From: Fragum whitleyi
Lineage: Eukaryota > Mollusca > Bivalvia > Cardiida > Cardiidae
Length of the DNA stretch: 64,000 bases
Direction of reading: 5' to 3'
NCBI GenBank assembly: GCA_948146395.1
Contig: OX411556.1
Coordinates: 28,939,653 to 29,003,652, forward strand
In this document: positions 1 through 12,454 of the stretch, piece by piece
Layout: the number at the start of each line of letters is the position of its first letter
How positions within the stretch are numbered: the first letter of the stretch is position 1
The notes under the pieces: model-generated
What the model was told of the DNA's origin: nothing
The model's input: the letters and a program-made list of their open reading frames with translations, nothing else
Databases searched by the model: none
Made by a program: the position numbers and the translations under genes

Positions 1-149
1 AATTTTTGTACATTTGGATTAAAACAAAGAGAAAATCATCCTAAATGGGTTGACTTTATCCTGGCCATTGTAAATTTTGTTTCAAACAAAATGTCATTTT
101 ATGAGGCCAATTTAACCATCCTGGCTCAACTTTAACCCAGAACAGTTAA

Positions 150-262
150 GTAGAAAGCAGGCAGTATAGACTAAGATCAGACTGCACAGCTGTGAAGTCT
201 GATTTAAGTCTATACTGTCTGCAAAAGCCATTTATATAGCAGGATTTTGCCAAGGACAGTAC
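150..262 (+). repeat. Fragment of TTAA MITE family B (hairpin core)
   Basis: Contains AAGATCAGACTGCACAGCTG and its inverted partner, the hairpin core shared with full copies such as 10271-10518. Terminal parts are missing. Confidence 0.5.
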
Positions 263-536
263 AAGAAGGGTAAAGTGAACAAAGGACAATTTGGGGTATG
301 AGGTTGAATTGTTTTAGATCACTCTAGCCTAGGGACACGTTACACTTCATGAATTCACAAGATCACCGAGCTATTGACAACAATCGGTTGTCGGACACAT
401 CTTTTGATTGCCTTGTAGCAATTTAAGTATCAGTTTTCCTTGTCATTCTTACAATTTTTTACAAGTCATTGGATATTGTGTTTCGATGGCAATATCTAGC
501 CTTTTATTGAATTACCCCCTTTCCCATCCTTGGGTA

Positions 537-598
537 CCCTGGGTCTCCGTATTTTCTACGCTATATCGATATAGCGTAGGGAATATGGAGACCCGGGG
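537..598. repeat. Near-perfect palindrome
   Basis: Arms GGGTCTCCGTATT and AATATGGAGACCC flank CTACGCTATATCGATATAGC; symmetric about 567/568 with a few mismatches. Probably a small fold-back MITE. Confidence 0.7.
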
Positions 599-905
599 GT
601 ATCCGAGGATGCCCTTTCCTGCAAGAATGAAGTTTTACTATACAACTGCAGGGCTTTTTTATACAATTTTGGGAGAAGCCTTAGCCTGTTCATATTGGAA
701 AATTGTATCCATAATAAGTCAAACAAAGGAAAATATTAAAAGTACAATCCATACATCATTTCACAAATTTGATAACGATCAACTTATTTTAGGCTCTTAT
801 CAGTGATTACTGATGAATATTAATAGAAATATGAGAGAAAATGAATTTTGAAGACAAAAAGTCATCAAAATGCGACAATTAGTCCTTAAATTTTAGAAAC
901 TTTGG

Positions 906-1136
906 TTAACTCTTTCCTGTTTTACAAAATTTTGGACATGTCAAAATTCAAAGGTTTTGCAGACGAAAATTTAAAGTGGATTTAATTTGAAAAATAACCA
1001 TTCAGTAGGGTAGAAATTTTAGTGTGGAAAAAGAAGAAATTGCTTGTCGGAAGCAATTTCTTCTTTTTTCACAATGTTTTCTCAATCATAAAATCACAGG
1101 CACGTAAAAAGCAGGGATTAAACAGCAAAGGGTTAA
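906..1136 (+). mobile_element. piggyBac-like MITE, family A, copy 1
   Basis: About 230 bp bounded by TTAA. Terminal inverted repeats are CTCTTTCCTGTTTTA and TAAACAGCAAAGGG. It has an internal hairpin of AGAAATTGCTT / AAGCAATTTCT. TTAA target sites and CCCTTT termini are typical of piggyBac. Other copies: 28308, 38479, 40047, 41318 (inverted), 20905 (partial). Confidence 0.75.
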
Positions 1137-1536
1137 GTTTATACGTGCAACTGATGTACAACTGTAATATCTCTGTTTCTACTTGAGCTTTTGCTTTGAA
1201 ACTTTGCACATGCTTCTGTAACCATAATATTGGCTCATAGACAAAGATTCATTACTCTGATGTTGAATTAAATGGAATTTTCACATTTTTCTAACATAGA
1301 AATTCTTTGTTAACTTTTTGCCTGCAACTGTTGTATATCAATTATATCTCTTTTTCTGCTTTAGCTATTTCTCGGAAACTTTACAAATGCTTATATGACC
1401 ATAATATCGTCCTCTAGACAAAGATACATTTCTTTGACTTTCATATAATGGAATTCTTCAATGTCAATATTGATTTGCTGTTACTGTAATCCAGTACTAG
1501 GAATAGTTGAGCTTCATTGTCTTACAACAGCTCTTG
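1137..1536 (+). mobile_element. 5'-truncated Helentron-like element (CTCGACTATTC family)
   Basis: About two repeat units with ACGTGCAACTGATGTACAAC and GCTATTTCTCGGAAACTTTA, homologous to the array at 21060-22402. The 3' end is GGAATAGTTGAGC, a degraded hairpin, then CTCTTG. The 5' end is replaced by the MITE at 906-1136. Confidence 0.65.
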
Positions 1537-1545
1537 TTACTAAAC

Positions 1546-1710
1546 TTAAGGTAGTTGACCCGTAATAGTTCCACAATGTTTTGGGTGTAATGAGCTTTAA
1601 CAGTGTTAACCGAGGTTTCCTAATGATTTTCATTAGGAAACCTCGGTCAACATTGTGAAAGGCCATGATTTCCTAAATGTTGCAGAACTATTACGGTTCC
1701 ACTTCCTTAA
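1546..1710. mobile_element. Fold-back MITE, family C, copy 1
   Basis: Palindromic, from TTAAGGTAGTTGACCCGTAA to its inverted complement ending CTTCCTTAA. The core CGAGGTTTCCTAATGA is repeated inverted. Other copies: 3820, 8800 (half), 45365, 61680. Confidence 0.75.
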
Positions 1711-1734
1711 AAGATTGCAACTATCACTGCAAAG

Positions 1735-1905
1735 TAATTAGACACCAGTTGTTTGTCAGCCACCAACGGGTGCACGATAAGAAATATGTCTAAGTTGGAT
1801 GAGCAACTGGTGACTAGGATGAAATGTTGTGGTTGCCTTAGTGTGAGGAACAAGAGGAAACCATGGTTAGGTGCACCAACTTTCACAATATAAAGGGTTT
1901 TAAAG
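1735..1905 (+). repeat. Diverged tRNA-type SINE body (no head)
   Basis: Shares GAAATGTTGTGGTTG, AGGAAACCATGGTTAGG and the spacing of the SINE at 33000-33205. The tRNA-like head is missing. Confidence 0.5.
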
Positions 1906-3404
1906 GACGCAGGTTTTGGGCATCGGAGACACAAAAAATAAGAAGCCAGGACCCTGAAAACTATGTGGGGTTACATAGTCCCATAGACTCTATGGGGCTC
2001 AAATTCAGGAAAGAATTGAAGACTGCTTTAAACAGTCTTCAATTCTTCCCTGAAGTTGAGCCCCAAATATGTATTTATATACTTCTACAAATTGCTTCAC
2101 GTTTAACAAGGGAAGAGCTCCAAATCTACAAAATAATAGGTTATAGCCTAAAAGAAATAGTCTGCATTTACAGCAGATCTATTAAAATCCTTCGTATCCT
2201 ATTTTGATGATGCCAGACTAAAACCCCGAGTATAACTGCAATATTTTTGAAAACAGTATTAAACTCCATACAAACAAACAAATCAACTAATATTGCCTTC
2301 TCTATCTAATCTCCACTAGATATTTCATGAAAAGACGAATAATGCTGCCTTACTTAATGGAGAATTTTCATTTACTATGAAACGAGATGTATTAATGTTT
2401 TTCCTAAAGTTCATGGTTTTCACATGGTACCATAGGAGATGAGCTACAAAGCAATTACCGTGGACGATTTCCACTGATGGTTTACGAGATTGTGATATCT
2501 TTAATTGGCCCATTATACTTCACCGATTGTCAAATCAATTTGAAAGGGAGACGAAGGACAATTTTATGTAGAAGGTTTTTTTTATGATTTTTTGGTAGGT
2601 TTTAGATCAATTGTAAGGTTGACATGGTGATGTTTGTACAAAATAGATTTTGCTTCACCCTTCTTTTAAATCATCCAAACTATAATATTTACTGGCTGTA
2701 AAGGAGCTTTTTTCAAAATTTCCTTTCCCAAGAATACCAATAGAAAAAAAAACACAAAAAAACAGACACACTGAAATCATGCAATGTTGAATTTTATCAG
2801 AAAAAAACCCCATTGAAATCAAAGCGTAGAAAGCGTAGGGAGCAAAAATTGAGTCAATTAATATTTCAGTTGAAATCAAGCTTATAACCATCTGGCTGTA
2901 AGTTAGGGTACAAGGATATAAATACATGGTGTACATATAATGTGCAATCTGATAATCTTCTATATTTCATGCCAATACTGGAATTATGCTTGTGTTTGGC
3001 ACTCAAGGATAAGCAAGGTATAATTGTGGTATGGAACTTTTTACTGGAACATTCGTAACTTGGAAAAGGAATTGAACTATATTGAGCTGTTTAAAGACCA
3101 ATTATTTTGACAATGAACAGTTTAAATAAATAATGATGTAATCAATCATATATACTATTGTGAGTTCATTGAACTTTATGTTTACAGTGGCAAAGTGGCT
3201 TATACTATTATTATGACACCTATTTTGTCAATTGTCATGCTTTAAATGTTAAGTAATGATACCGATATTCATTTTAGTTTACTCCATATCATGCTGAGCC
3301 CAAAATATTTCTGCTTTGGCGGGAAGTAAAGGCAAAGACCTGACTGATCTTTTTATACAACAATTAAAAAAAAGATTATATATTTTCAAAATAACCACTG
3401 ACTC
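1906..3404. other. Non-coding stretch with one palindrome
   Basis: No supported gene. A palindrome spans 1999-2063 (GGGCTCAAATTCAGG... / CCCTGAAGTTGAGCCC). The rest is AT-rich unique-looking sequence in which I see nothing. Confidence 0.5.
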
Positions 3405-3650
3405 TTAACCCTTGTCATGCTGAATAAATTTTGACTAAAAATTGTCACCAAAATCAAAGGGCAAAAAGCACTGAAAGTACCAACTGTTGGTCAATTTTTA
3501 TTTGAGAAACCAAATCTATTAACAATTCTGATTTGAAAGTGAGAAACAGGTGGTGTAGATAACATCAGGCTGCACATATGTGCAGGCTGATGTTTGTCTA
3601 CAGCTCCTGCCAAAGTAGGAATATTCCGGGTTAAGCATGACAAGGATTAA
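3405..3650 (-). mobile_element. TTAA MITE, family B, copy 1
   Basis: About 245 bp with TTAA at both ends and TIRs CCCTTGTCATGCTGAA and AAGCATGACAAGG. The internal hairpin is around TGCACATATGTGCA. TTAA targets and the CCCTT terminus point to a piggyBac-like origin. Confidence 0.75.
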
Positions 3651-3819
3651 TTAGTGGTTTAACACCCATTGCTTTCAGCAATTTGATTTTATTTTAATTT
3701 TTCCTAGGGTTTATGACAGTTTAATAATTAAGAACTGATGTTGGATACAAATGAAAGAAATAATGTGAAGCGACCACTTAGGGAACCAGCAAAGCAGTTG
3801 CTTATGGGAATATAGTCAC

Positions 3820-3967
3820 TTAAGGTAGTGGACCCGTAATAGTTTTGCAATGTCTAAGAAGTAATGAACTTTAACAATGTTACCCGAGGTTTCCTAATGA
3901 TTTTCAACATTGTGAAAGAAATAGTGGTTTGAAATGTTGCGGAACTATTACGGGTCCACTACCTTAA
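3820..3967. mobile_element. Fold-back MITE, family C, copy 2
   Basis: TTAAGGTAGTGGACCCGTAA ... TTACGGGTCCACTACCTTAA: perfect 20 bp terminal inverted repeats, one central arm partly deleted. Confidence 0.8.
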
Positions 3968-4489
3968 TACAAAACATTGTATTTCATGATAATTAAGACA
4001 GTTCATTTTGATAGCATATAGATTGTTACATATTTCTATCTATATCCTATGTTGTACACACTTATAACAATCATCCCTTTGAGACGATTCTTATGGGTTC
4101 GAACAAAATAATATTCAAAGATGAAGATTTTTTTTTCGTTTAAGAATGTTGAACTTTTCAGAGATTCTGCTTAAGGTTAACAGACTTTATGTTGGTACGT
4201 TGATAAAACAGGTCTCCTAAGAAAAGTGGTTGCTCAGGCAATTTGGGCCATATTTCTTAAAATCTAAGTACCCACAACAGTGGTCTGATATTCAACTACT
4301 TAAAAGGAACACAAACTTATATATATAAATCAGTATATTACTTGAATATAAAAGACCTATAATATGGGCCTATGCTGGTTGCAATGTACCTGGGGTAACG
4401 CCCTGAACAAAGAAATGAGGATTTAACACATTGGGTTTCTTTATACAATTACATAGTTGAGTAAAAATGATACTTTAATTGTGATACAA

Positions 4490-4540
4490 GTTTCAAAAAC
4501 CTTTTCCTTTTGGTAGTTTCAAAAACCTTTTCCTTTTGGT
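4490..4540. repeat. Two-copy 26 bp tandem duplication
   Basis: The unit GTTTCAAAAACCTTTTCCTT plus TTGGT occurs twice in a row without change, so it is recent. Confidence 0.8.
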
Positions 4541-4604
4541 TTAACAGATTGTTTGTAAATGAATAACACTACCTTTAACAATCATTTAGTCCATTATTAT
4601 AGAC

Positions 4605-4718
4605 AAGCTTGAGCACCTAATAAAGGATTCTTAGTATATCTCACACCAGTACTACCATAACATCCTTTTTCCTAGCTCCCAGCTGCTTTCCCACCTTGGT
4701 CTACGTTTATCAACCTAT
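4605..4718 (-). repeat. SINE S1 fragment, inverted
   Basis: GAGCACCTAATAAAGGATTC, CACACCAGTACTACCATAAC and the following segment match the body of the SINE at 50061-50348. Confidence 0.65.
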
Positions 4719-5349
4719 TCCTGAAACTGTCAAATACAGTAAAACTTGAATTAAGCAACCACGAACAGGACCACCACCAAAAAGCGGTTGTTAAAGAAAA
4801 TGGTCACTTAATGTAGCATGTTTTGTTTACAAATAAGAAGCATAATTTTGATTAAATATGTACATTATTACAAAATTCTTAATAATCCTATGCTGTTTGA
4901 ACTAATACAATTCTGGTGAATTTTAACAGCATAGGTTTCATTAACAATAATTTTTATACCAGTGATATTAACTTTTTCAGATATTTCGTTTAAAGAAGGG
5001 GATTTTGAAAATGGTTGCTCAATTAAAGTAGTGGCATAATAGAATTGGTCTCTTGAGAAAGATTGAATGTAGTCTGAAAGGATGGATGCTACCATTCGGG
5101 AAAGTACCCGGTCCTTAAGATTGACAGTCTGATGCTATTTGCTTTAACAACACTTTCAGTTCCCAAAATTTTCAAGACTCAAATTGAAAGAAGTAAATGA
5201 AGATCTCGAACAATTTTGTGAGAAAAGAAAAAATAAAGATCTTTGTGATGAATTGCTAATTTTCTCACAATATTTCTCACTATTCCATTATTAATTTTGA
5301 TTTTCAAAATTATAGGTAGAGTGAAACGATACGAGTATTTGCATGAAAT

Positions 5350-5570
5350 TCTTACATCAAATGTGCGCAAAGCAAAGACTCTGGCCAGCCCATGCATCCG
5401 CACTGTCTGACCAGAGTCTTCACTAGCTATTTGAAGTTAAATAAGGTCTCGAAATTTCTGTAGACACTTCAAGGCCATCTTCTAATAACAATAGGTAACT
5501 GTCTAGGCTGCTAAATGTTTGTGCCTCAACCAGGAGTCAAATTGATGGAAATGTCATGCACAGGCTAGTA
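5350..5570 (+). mobile_element. MITE family D, copy 1
   Basis: GCGCAAAGCAAAGACTCTGG ... GGAAATGTCATGCACAGGCT; same order as 15822-16063. The left terminal repeat is degraded. Confidence 0.6.
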
Positions 5571-6922
5571 TAATTAGTGTTTTCAAAAATAATGATACCA
5601 TATCATTGTACAAATCTTTTATATGACTGAATCAGCCAATTGGAATTCTTTAACTTAAAGACTTTCGTCCTTTCTCATATTTTTTCTGATCATTACAGAC
5701 TTCACGAAATAACCACATCTTTTACCGGACAGTAGATTTTGAAGATGAACAGTTTAAATAAGTAGATTTTTAGATTTTTACCAGACTGAAATAAATTCCT
5801 TCTGACATAATGATGGGACACATTGGGTATGTGGCTAGATTTTACCAGTCAGTCTGTCCTGTATTCATGTGCAACTTACCGGACCGGTATGATTTTTACC
5901 AGACATGTCAGTGGGACCGGCGGTATTTCGTGAAGTCTGTCATTACACATATAATTTGTCTAGTGTCAAAATGAACAATTTTCAAGTTATGGGTTGAATT
6001 TAAAGAGTCTGTTTTTTGTGACATTACAAATGCGAGTATATAAAGAAACCGACCAAAGTTTATTGCCGTCACCCACTAGACTGTAAAATACCAATCTTTG
6101 ATGTCGTAAAAGATACGATGTTGACAAAATTCATTTTAGCGTATCAAGTCTTTTTTTGGAATCCACACAATTAAGATTGCATTCAAGTTTTAGGATATAC
6201 ATCATTTTTATTGGCGGTAGCTTGAAGGGTCCACCGTTGTCCCCTTTGAAATCAAATCAGTTTGGGATATTGTATTTCAAATATTATATAGAGTGTGGTG
6301 TTCTATATCTTGAGATTGAATTTGGTTAGATAGAGTTGTATCTATATAATCATCTTTTCGTAAAACATGGTTACTTTGAGAGGAAAAAAAGTTGAAATTC
6401 TTAGGACTAAAATAGTTGGCTTTATAGTTGGAAATCTCAGCAGAACTAAATTCTCCTTGGTGTAGGTATTAAAGGTGTGGAATGTACATATTTATCCTGA
6501 TAATTAATAGTAACTCAACCTATTTAATATGACACTTTACTATATTTATATTGGTCCATGACCCTGTGTTTACTCTCGCTTCTATTTCACAAAATGTATT
6601 TTCATTTTCATCTTGACTTTTTTAAATTTTTGCTGACTCTTGAAGTAATATTGCCACTTTTGAGGAAATGGTATAATAATGTTAACTAATAGAGTCTAAT
6701 TTGCTAAAAGAGACCCCAGGATATTGACCTACAGATATGGAAAATTTGGACACATAGTCCTATATAAGGTCATTTTAAATGCAAGTCAAGGTTCTAACTC
6801 CACTTAAACTGTTACTTTGAAGAAGCAATTTAAGAGGAGTTAGAACAAAGATTGGTCTTAAGCTTTTATAAAAAATGTCGAATTGGCTTTTTTTCATGGA
6901 TGCATTGTCAGTGAACTTGAAG

Positions 6923-7083
6923 TTCAAGAACCTTGAATAGGAGTTCAAGAACTATTTAAGCAATTCAGGAACTAATTCTAGAAGTTCAAGAACTAGTATT
7001 ACTATAAGTTCAAGGACTTGTTCTAGAACCAGTTCTAGAACTACTTCTTGAGCTTTCATTTTACATTCTTAATCCTTCAAGAA
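6923..7083. promoter_or_regulatory. Cluster of eight TTCNNGAA sites (HSE-like)
   Basis: TTCNNGAA occurs at 6923, 6944, 6964, 6976, 6985, 7021, 7033 and 7076, mostly inside the degenerate unit AGTTCAAGAACT. Paired GAA/TTC blocks are the core of heat-shock elements. The spacing is not a perfect nTTCnnGAAnnTTCn array (1 nt instead of 2 between 6976 and 6985). It may be only a decayed simple repeat; function is inferred. Confidence 0.35.
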
Positions 7084-7174
7084 CTTGGTCGTTGATATTT
7101 TTGCAGGGGCAGTAATAGATTTGTGCAGTGCTTCTGGTCATTGAAATTTGCATCTGCTTTACTGTTGGTTTTTT

Positions 7175-8376
7175 AGCTCCACTGGCTGAAAGCCACTGGG
7201 GCTATTGTCATGGCGTTGTGTCCGTCGTGCGTCCGTCCGTCCGTCCGTCCGTCCGTGCGTGCGTCCGGTCGTAAACTTTTCTTTAAAAATCTTCTCCTCA
7301 GAAACTACAGGATGGATTTCAACCAAACTTCACAGGAATGATCCTTGGGTGACCCTCTTTCAAAGTTGTTCAAGAAATTTTGATCCAATGAAAAACATGG
7401 ATTTAATGGGCGTGGCTAATTTCCAAATATGGTAAAAAGTGAATCTCAGATTCTAATCAATGGATACCAATTAAATTTTACATGAATGATCTTTGGGTGA
7501 CCCTTTATCAGTCTACAAAAAATCATTTTGATCGGATGGAAAATATGCATTTTATGGGCGGAGGTCATTTCTCTATATGTTATATAGTGGAAAATTTGAA
7601 AATCATTTTCTCAGAATATAACTGATGGATATCAACCAAATTTCACTGGAATGATCCTTGAGTGACCCTTTATCAGTCTACAAAAAATCATTGTGATTGG
7701 ATGAAAAATATGCATTTCATGGGCGGAGGTCATTTCTCTATATGTTATATAGTGGAAACTTTGAAAATCATTTTCTCAGAATGTAACTGATGGATATCAA
7801 CCAAATTTCACTGGAATGATCCTTGAGTGACCCTTTATCAGTGTACCAAGAATTATTTGGATTGGATGAAAAATATGCATTTTATGGGCGGAGGTCATTT
7901 CTCTATATGTTATATAGTGGAAAATTTGAAAATCATTTTCTCAGAATTTAACTGATGGATATCAACCAAATTTCACTGGAATGATCCTTGAGTGACCCTT
8001 TATCAGTTTACCAAAAATTATTTTGATTGGATGAAAAATATACATTTTATGGGTGGAGGTCAATTCTCAATATGTTAAATAGTGGAAACTATGAAAAACA
8101 TTTTCTCAGAATGTAACTCATGAATATCAATCAAATATTTTTGGTATGATCTTTGGGTGACCCATTATCATGCAGCCAAAAATTATTTTGATTTGATGAA
8201 AAATATGTCTTTTAATAGCAGAGGTCATTTCTCTATCTGTTATATAGTAGAAACTTTGAAAATCTTTTTCATTATCAGTAGAACCCTTGATATCTAAAAA
8301 TCTAGTCAAAACATTTATTTGCTTTTACAAGAATTTCAAGCCTGTGGAGCGACTCAAGCCATTCATGGCTTTCTAG
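7175..8376 (+). mobile_element. Helentron-like non-autonomous element (CTCCAC family), copy 1
   Basis: The 5' hairpin is AGCTCCACTGGC-tgaaa-GCCACTGGGGCT, followed by (CCGT)n at 7225-7260. Then come about 5 tandem units of 166 bp carrying GGGCGGAGGTCATTTCTCTA. The subterminal inverted repeat is GTGGAGCGA, the 3' hairpin is AAGCCAT-tc-ATGGCTT, and the terminus is CTAG. It is inserted T|T. No Rep/helicase ORF, so non-autonomous. Resembles bivalve pearl-type and HINE elements. Confidence 0.8.
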
Positions 8377-8799
8377 TAAATAACAGATTATTTACTTATG
8401 GCATCTTAATTACTCAAATAACTTATATGGCATCTTAGTCACTGAGATAATCTTTAGCATTTAGAGCATGCCCGTTGCCACTATGACCCTCTTATTTGCA
8501 AAGTGTATTGCATATTATACTTGGACAATTTCTACAATCATAGTTTTATTGTGTTGAGTCATGGATTACTATAAAAGGTGAGAGGTCGACATGGCAGGGT
8601 GTTATTGTAATGGCAATCTTGATCAAAAAGCCAATACGATTGTCCAATTTCCACCTGTAATAAATAATTTATAGGCTGAACAGCCAAATCCTGTCTATTC
8701 AGTGTATATGAGTCATTTAACAATTCATGATAATATTGTATTCAAAATTTATAATATAATACTTCTCTTCCTAAGTCGTTTGATAGCAAGTTGTGTGAC

Positions 8800-8886
8800 T
8801 TAAGGTAGTGTACTCATAATAGTAACACTACAATTCAGAACTCATGATCTTTCACAATGCTGACTGAGGTTTCCTAATGAAAATCA
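8800..8886. repeat. Half of a fold-back MITE, family C
   Basis: TTAAGGTAGTGTACTCATAA and TGACTGAGGTTTCCTAATGA: one arm only. Confidence 0.6.
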
Positions 8887-9246
8887 CCTTCAGATGTTTT
8901 TCTTCTATCAAGCAGCCAACAAAAGTCACCTGCTTTTGCTGCTAGTTTAAGCTTGGGTGTTTTCAGAAAAAAGCAGAGGTATTGTGATCACTTTGGTGAC
9001 ATTGGCATTGTTCTTGACATTGGTATTGGCGTGACAAACTTTAATCTTGGTCATATCCATGTTGTTATTGAAGATATCTTCATGAAACCTGGCATGTGGG
9101 TTCACCATCATAAGAGCTATTCAGACTACCAAGGGGGATAACTCTGGAAGCATTTTGTTAGAGTTATGGCCCTTTTTCAATTTGGATGTTTTGCTTAATC
9201 CAGCACCTGCAGCCTCAGCGTTGCATCCGTAGGCTGTGCTCTTGTA

Positions 9247-9350
9247 AATCCTGGTCATGCTGAATATTCCTGCTTTAGCAGGTTGGATAGACAAAGATCA
9301 GCCCACACATATATGCAATCTGATTTTGGTCTGTTCAACCTGATGTGCCT
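9247..9350 (-). repeat. Fragment of TTAA MITE family B
   Basis: CTGGTCATGCTGAATATTCC then TGCTTTAGCAGG and a degraded hairpin core. Confidence 0.5.
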
Positions 9351-9438
9351 TTTTTAACAAGCAAAGTTCACAAATTATAATTTCAAATTCAATATGTACT
9401 AACAATTATTGCATCCAGAGCTTACAGTGTTTGGATTT

Positions 9439-9679
9439 TAGTCTGTGCATAGGATTTCCAACAATGTCAAAAATAGGTAAAGTTAAGACTCTAACCAGTC
9501 TGTGCATCCGTTCAGTCTGATCAGAGTCTTCACTGTGCGTTTTGTAGATAGATAATGTCTCAAAGTATAAGTAGACTATGAGGCAATTTTATATTAACAG
9601 TATGTGCGTGTCTATGCTGCTCACTGTTTGCCCCTCGCACAATTTTCAAACTGTTGGAAATGTCACGCACAGGCTCATT
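9439..9679 (+). mobile_element. MITE family D, copy 2
   Basis: Inverted termini TAGTCTGTGCATAGGATTTC and GGAAATGTCACGCACAGGCT; interior matches 15822-16063. Confidence 0.65.
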
Positions 9680-10003
9680 TTAATGAAGCTTTTGCTTAAT
9701 GGTTATTAAGCATGGTTAAACTCTGAATTTCAACCAAATTGATAGACAAAAGATCGGAGTGAGTTGTAGTGTGAGAAAATTTCTTTAAAGGATAATCCTG
9801 AATGAATTTTAGCCTATTTAAAAAGCTTTGTTAAGCAGTTGGATTAAAATTTGTTCAATAACTGTGATATAAGCTTTGGGATAAGAAGAAAGGCAAGTGT
9901 ATTATTGTATGTCAACAGTTTTCTTATCAGTGTCAATATCGGTAATTTTCATTTTGGTACAATTAAGGGCTAACCCGCTTACAGGCGAAGATTGTTCCCA
10001 CTT

Positions 10004-10044
10004 TCAACTGTCAAATAGCCTATTCCAGGCTATTTGATAGTCGA
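10004..10044. repeat. Short palindrome
   Basis: CTGTCAAATAGCCT attcc AGGCTATTTGATAG. Isolated; role unknown. Confidence 0.6.
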
Positions 10045-10270
10045 CTTTGGGACTAGTCTAATCCAGGGGTCAGCTGATAGCCCACTGTCTGAGAGATACT
10101 CTAACATAACGGGCAATGATACCCGCCCAGGGCCAGAAAGACATTGGCCCTAAATTGAAATTGGTGGATTCATAGCTTAGCATTCATTGGCTACTGATTC
10201 TGGCTTCCCAATTTGGAAAGATAAAGTCAAATAAGTGGTTTGGTTAGCCTTTGATGCACGAAATGTCATA

Positions 10271-10518
10271 TTAACCCTGGTCATGCTGAATAAAAAAATT
10301 TGAAAAATAAATTAAAAATCAAAGTGCTAAAAGCACTGGAAGTTACCAAAGGTGAGTGAGTATTGATTTCGGAAACACATTATTTTATACCTTTCTGGTT
10401 TAAAAATGAAATTCAGGTTGTATAAACTAAGATCAGACTGCACATATGTGCAGGCTGATCTTTGTCTATACCTCCTGTCAAAGCAGGAATATTCCGGGAT
10501 CAGCATGACAAGGGTTAA
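10271..10518 (-). mobile_element. TTAA MITE, family B, copy 2
   Basis: TTAACCCTGGTCATGCTGAA ... CAGCATGACAAGGGTTAA, TTAA on both sides, with the hairpin around TGCACATATGTGCA. Confidence 0.78.
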
Positions 10519-10552
10519 GCTGTGTTGTTGGCCCTGGAGTTGTAAGTTAGGG

Positions 10553-10828
10553 TCGCCGTCATAGCGCATTTGGTAGCGCGTCAGACTGTCAATCTAGAGT
10601 TTTCGGATTCGTTCCCTGACGGCGGCACTCATTCTTTCCGACTATTTGTCTCTCACCAATGGGTTGGTAATCATAGACCTATGTGAGATAGTAGCTGGAG
10701 GCTAGGAAAGAATGTGGTGGTTGTACTGGTGATAGAAATACCAGGAATCCATTGTTTGTTGCTCCAGCCGTCGCGATATAACTGAAATAATGTTGAAAAC
10801 GGCATTAAACTCCATGCAATCAATTCAA
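10553..10828 (+). mobile_element. Full-length tRNA-derived SINE, family S1
   Basis: The head at 10553-10627 folds like a tRNA: acceptor GCCGTC.../...GACGGC, A-box-like TAGCGCATTTGGTAGCGCG, loop CTGTCAA (anticodon GTC, Asp-like), degraded B box GGATTCGTTCC. The body reads CTTTCCGACTATTTGTCTCT to GGAATCCATTG. The end ATTAAACTCCATGCAATCAA belongs to the conserved tail. An internal pol III promoter is expected. Confidence 0.8.
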
Positions 10829-11011
10829 TGTAAGTTAGCATAATTAAGTGGAACAGGGTTTGTCATTCATTGGCCTTAGAGTCACTAGTTAGAAAAATTA
10901 AATGGAACTATCTATGTCCTTTGCCCTCAGGAGTAGTAAGTTAAGATAAGGCCTTGAATCCCCAAGTCAGAATAATTTAATGGAAATATTTGAGTTTATG
11001 GCAGTTGAGTT

Positions 11012-11257
11012 TTAACCCTTGTCCTGCTGAGCCCGGAATACTCCTGCTTTGGCAGGAGCTTTAGACAAACATCAGCCTGCACATATGTGCAGTCTGATGA
11101 TAGTCTACACCACCTGTTTCTCACTTTCAAACCAGAATTGTCAATAGATTTAGTTTTTCAAATAAAATTGACCTACATTTGGTACTTTCAGTGCTTTATT
11201 CCCTTTGATTTTGATTCAAAATTTTAGCCAAAATTTATTCAGCATGACAAGGATTAA
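11012..11257 (+). mobile_element. TTAA MITE, family B, copy 3
   Basis: TTAACCCTTGTCCTGCTGAG ... TTCAGCATGACAAGGATTAA; opposite internal orientation to copies 1 and 2. Confidence 0.78.
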
Positions 11258-12454
11258 GTTGGAATATTTAAGTGGACCAAACTGTGTTCAGTGCCATGTA
11301 AGCTGTCTTTTTCTAAAATTGTAATGTACAATAAATAATAAAAACTAATAACTCAGCCATGTTCACATTTCTGGGTTAAAAAATAGAAAATACCAAACTT
11401 GAATGAGCTTTAATTGAAATTTTATATTTTTGTAATGATCTTAATCAGATTTTACCAAATACAGGTGAACCCATGATCAAACGTAAGCTTCATTATGAAA
11501 ACGGCTAATTGATATTCAGCAGTCTGTTAGTCTGGAACGACAAACCACAGATGCAATAAACATGAAATATAGCTATTCATTGAAAATTACCTGTGGTAAT
11601 ATCGTTTTATCAATGATTCAATTAAATACATATCAAATTGTAATGGGTTTATGAGCAGAATTAAATGGGTATGTCGTTTTTGAAAAGAATGGAAGACACT
11701 TGGCGTCATGATACAGTTTAATGATCAAACAATTTTGTCTACCTTTGCTGATGTTTGTGAGCACAACTCCTGCTTTTACAGTCAGATTTGGATGAAATTT
11801 TCACAGAATTTTCTTAGCAGCAGTAAGTATTGATGGCAGTAGATTTTACATTGCTTTAATCGATTTGAAAAAGATCCATTTCTTTCATTGATGTTTTTCT
11901 ATGATCTATATCATTTATTATTTTGATAAACTCATCGCATTAAATAACTTTGAAATCAAAATCTTATAACCCGCTTTAGTTAATTTCCCCCTTTCTCACG
12001 TCATCTAAGCAGAGCCCAAATAGTGATATTATCATGAAAGTTGCATTGCAATCACATGCAAAATGCGAGCTTTAAGAAAATTTTTCCTCAATTTTACACA
12101 TTTTGTCTAATTAATGCATTAAAGAAAAAAAATATTGTTTGTTTTTCAAGTCAGATTGATTGATGTTTCATTTCATGAACAACAAAAGCTATATGTTCAC
12201 TCGTAGCTCCACCACTCATGAAAATAAAGCTTTTGTTGTTCACTCAATGGAATACAAATCAATCTTACACTGAAACAAATGATTATCCTCTCTGTATTCA
12301 GAAAATATTTCAATGAGGACAGAAAACAGTTATTAAAATTTATAGCCATGTCCAGGCTGCTGAAAAAAATCCCTTCTTCTAAATTCATTCATTTGTTGAA
12401 ATCCGGGGTTTGAGTCTATTACATCTCTTTCAACATAACTTGTCTTTGAAGGGT
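11258..12454. other. Non-coding stretch with a fold-back at 12175-12241
   Basis: No supported gene. TGAACAACAAAAGCT at 12176 is inverted as AGCTTTTGTTGTTCA near 12227, a 67 bp fold-back. The rest is AT-rich with nothing recognised. Confidence 0.45.

Noticed and set aside
10553..10627. tRNA gene
   Set aside because: tRNA-like heads here and at 50280-50348, 37845-37925 and 62080-62140 continue into repeated SINE bodies and have degraded stems or B boxes, so they are SINE promoters.
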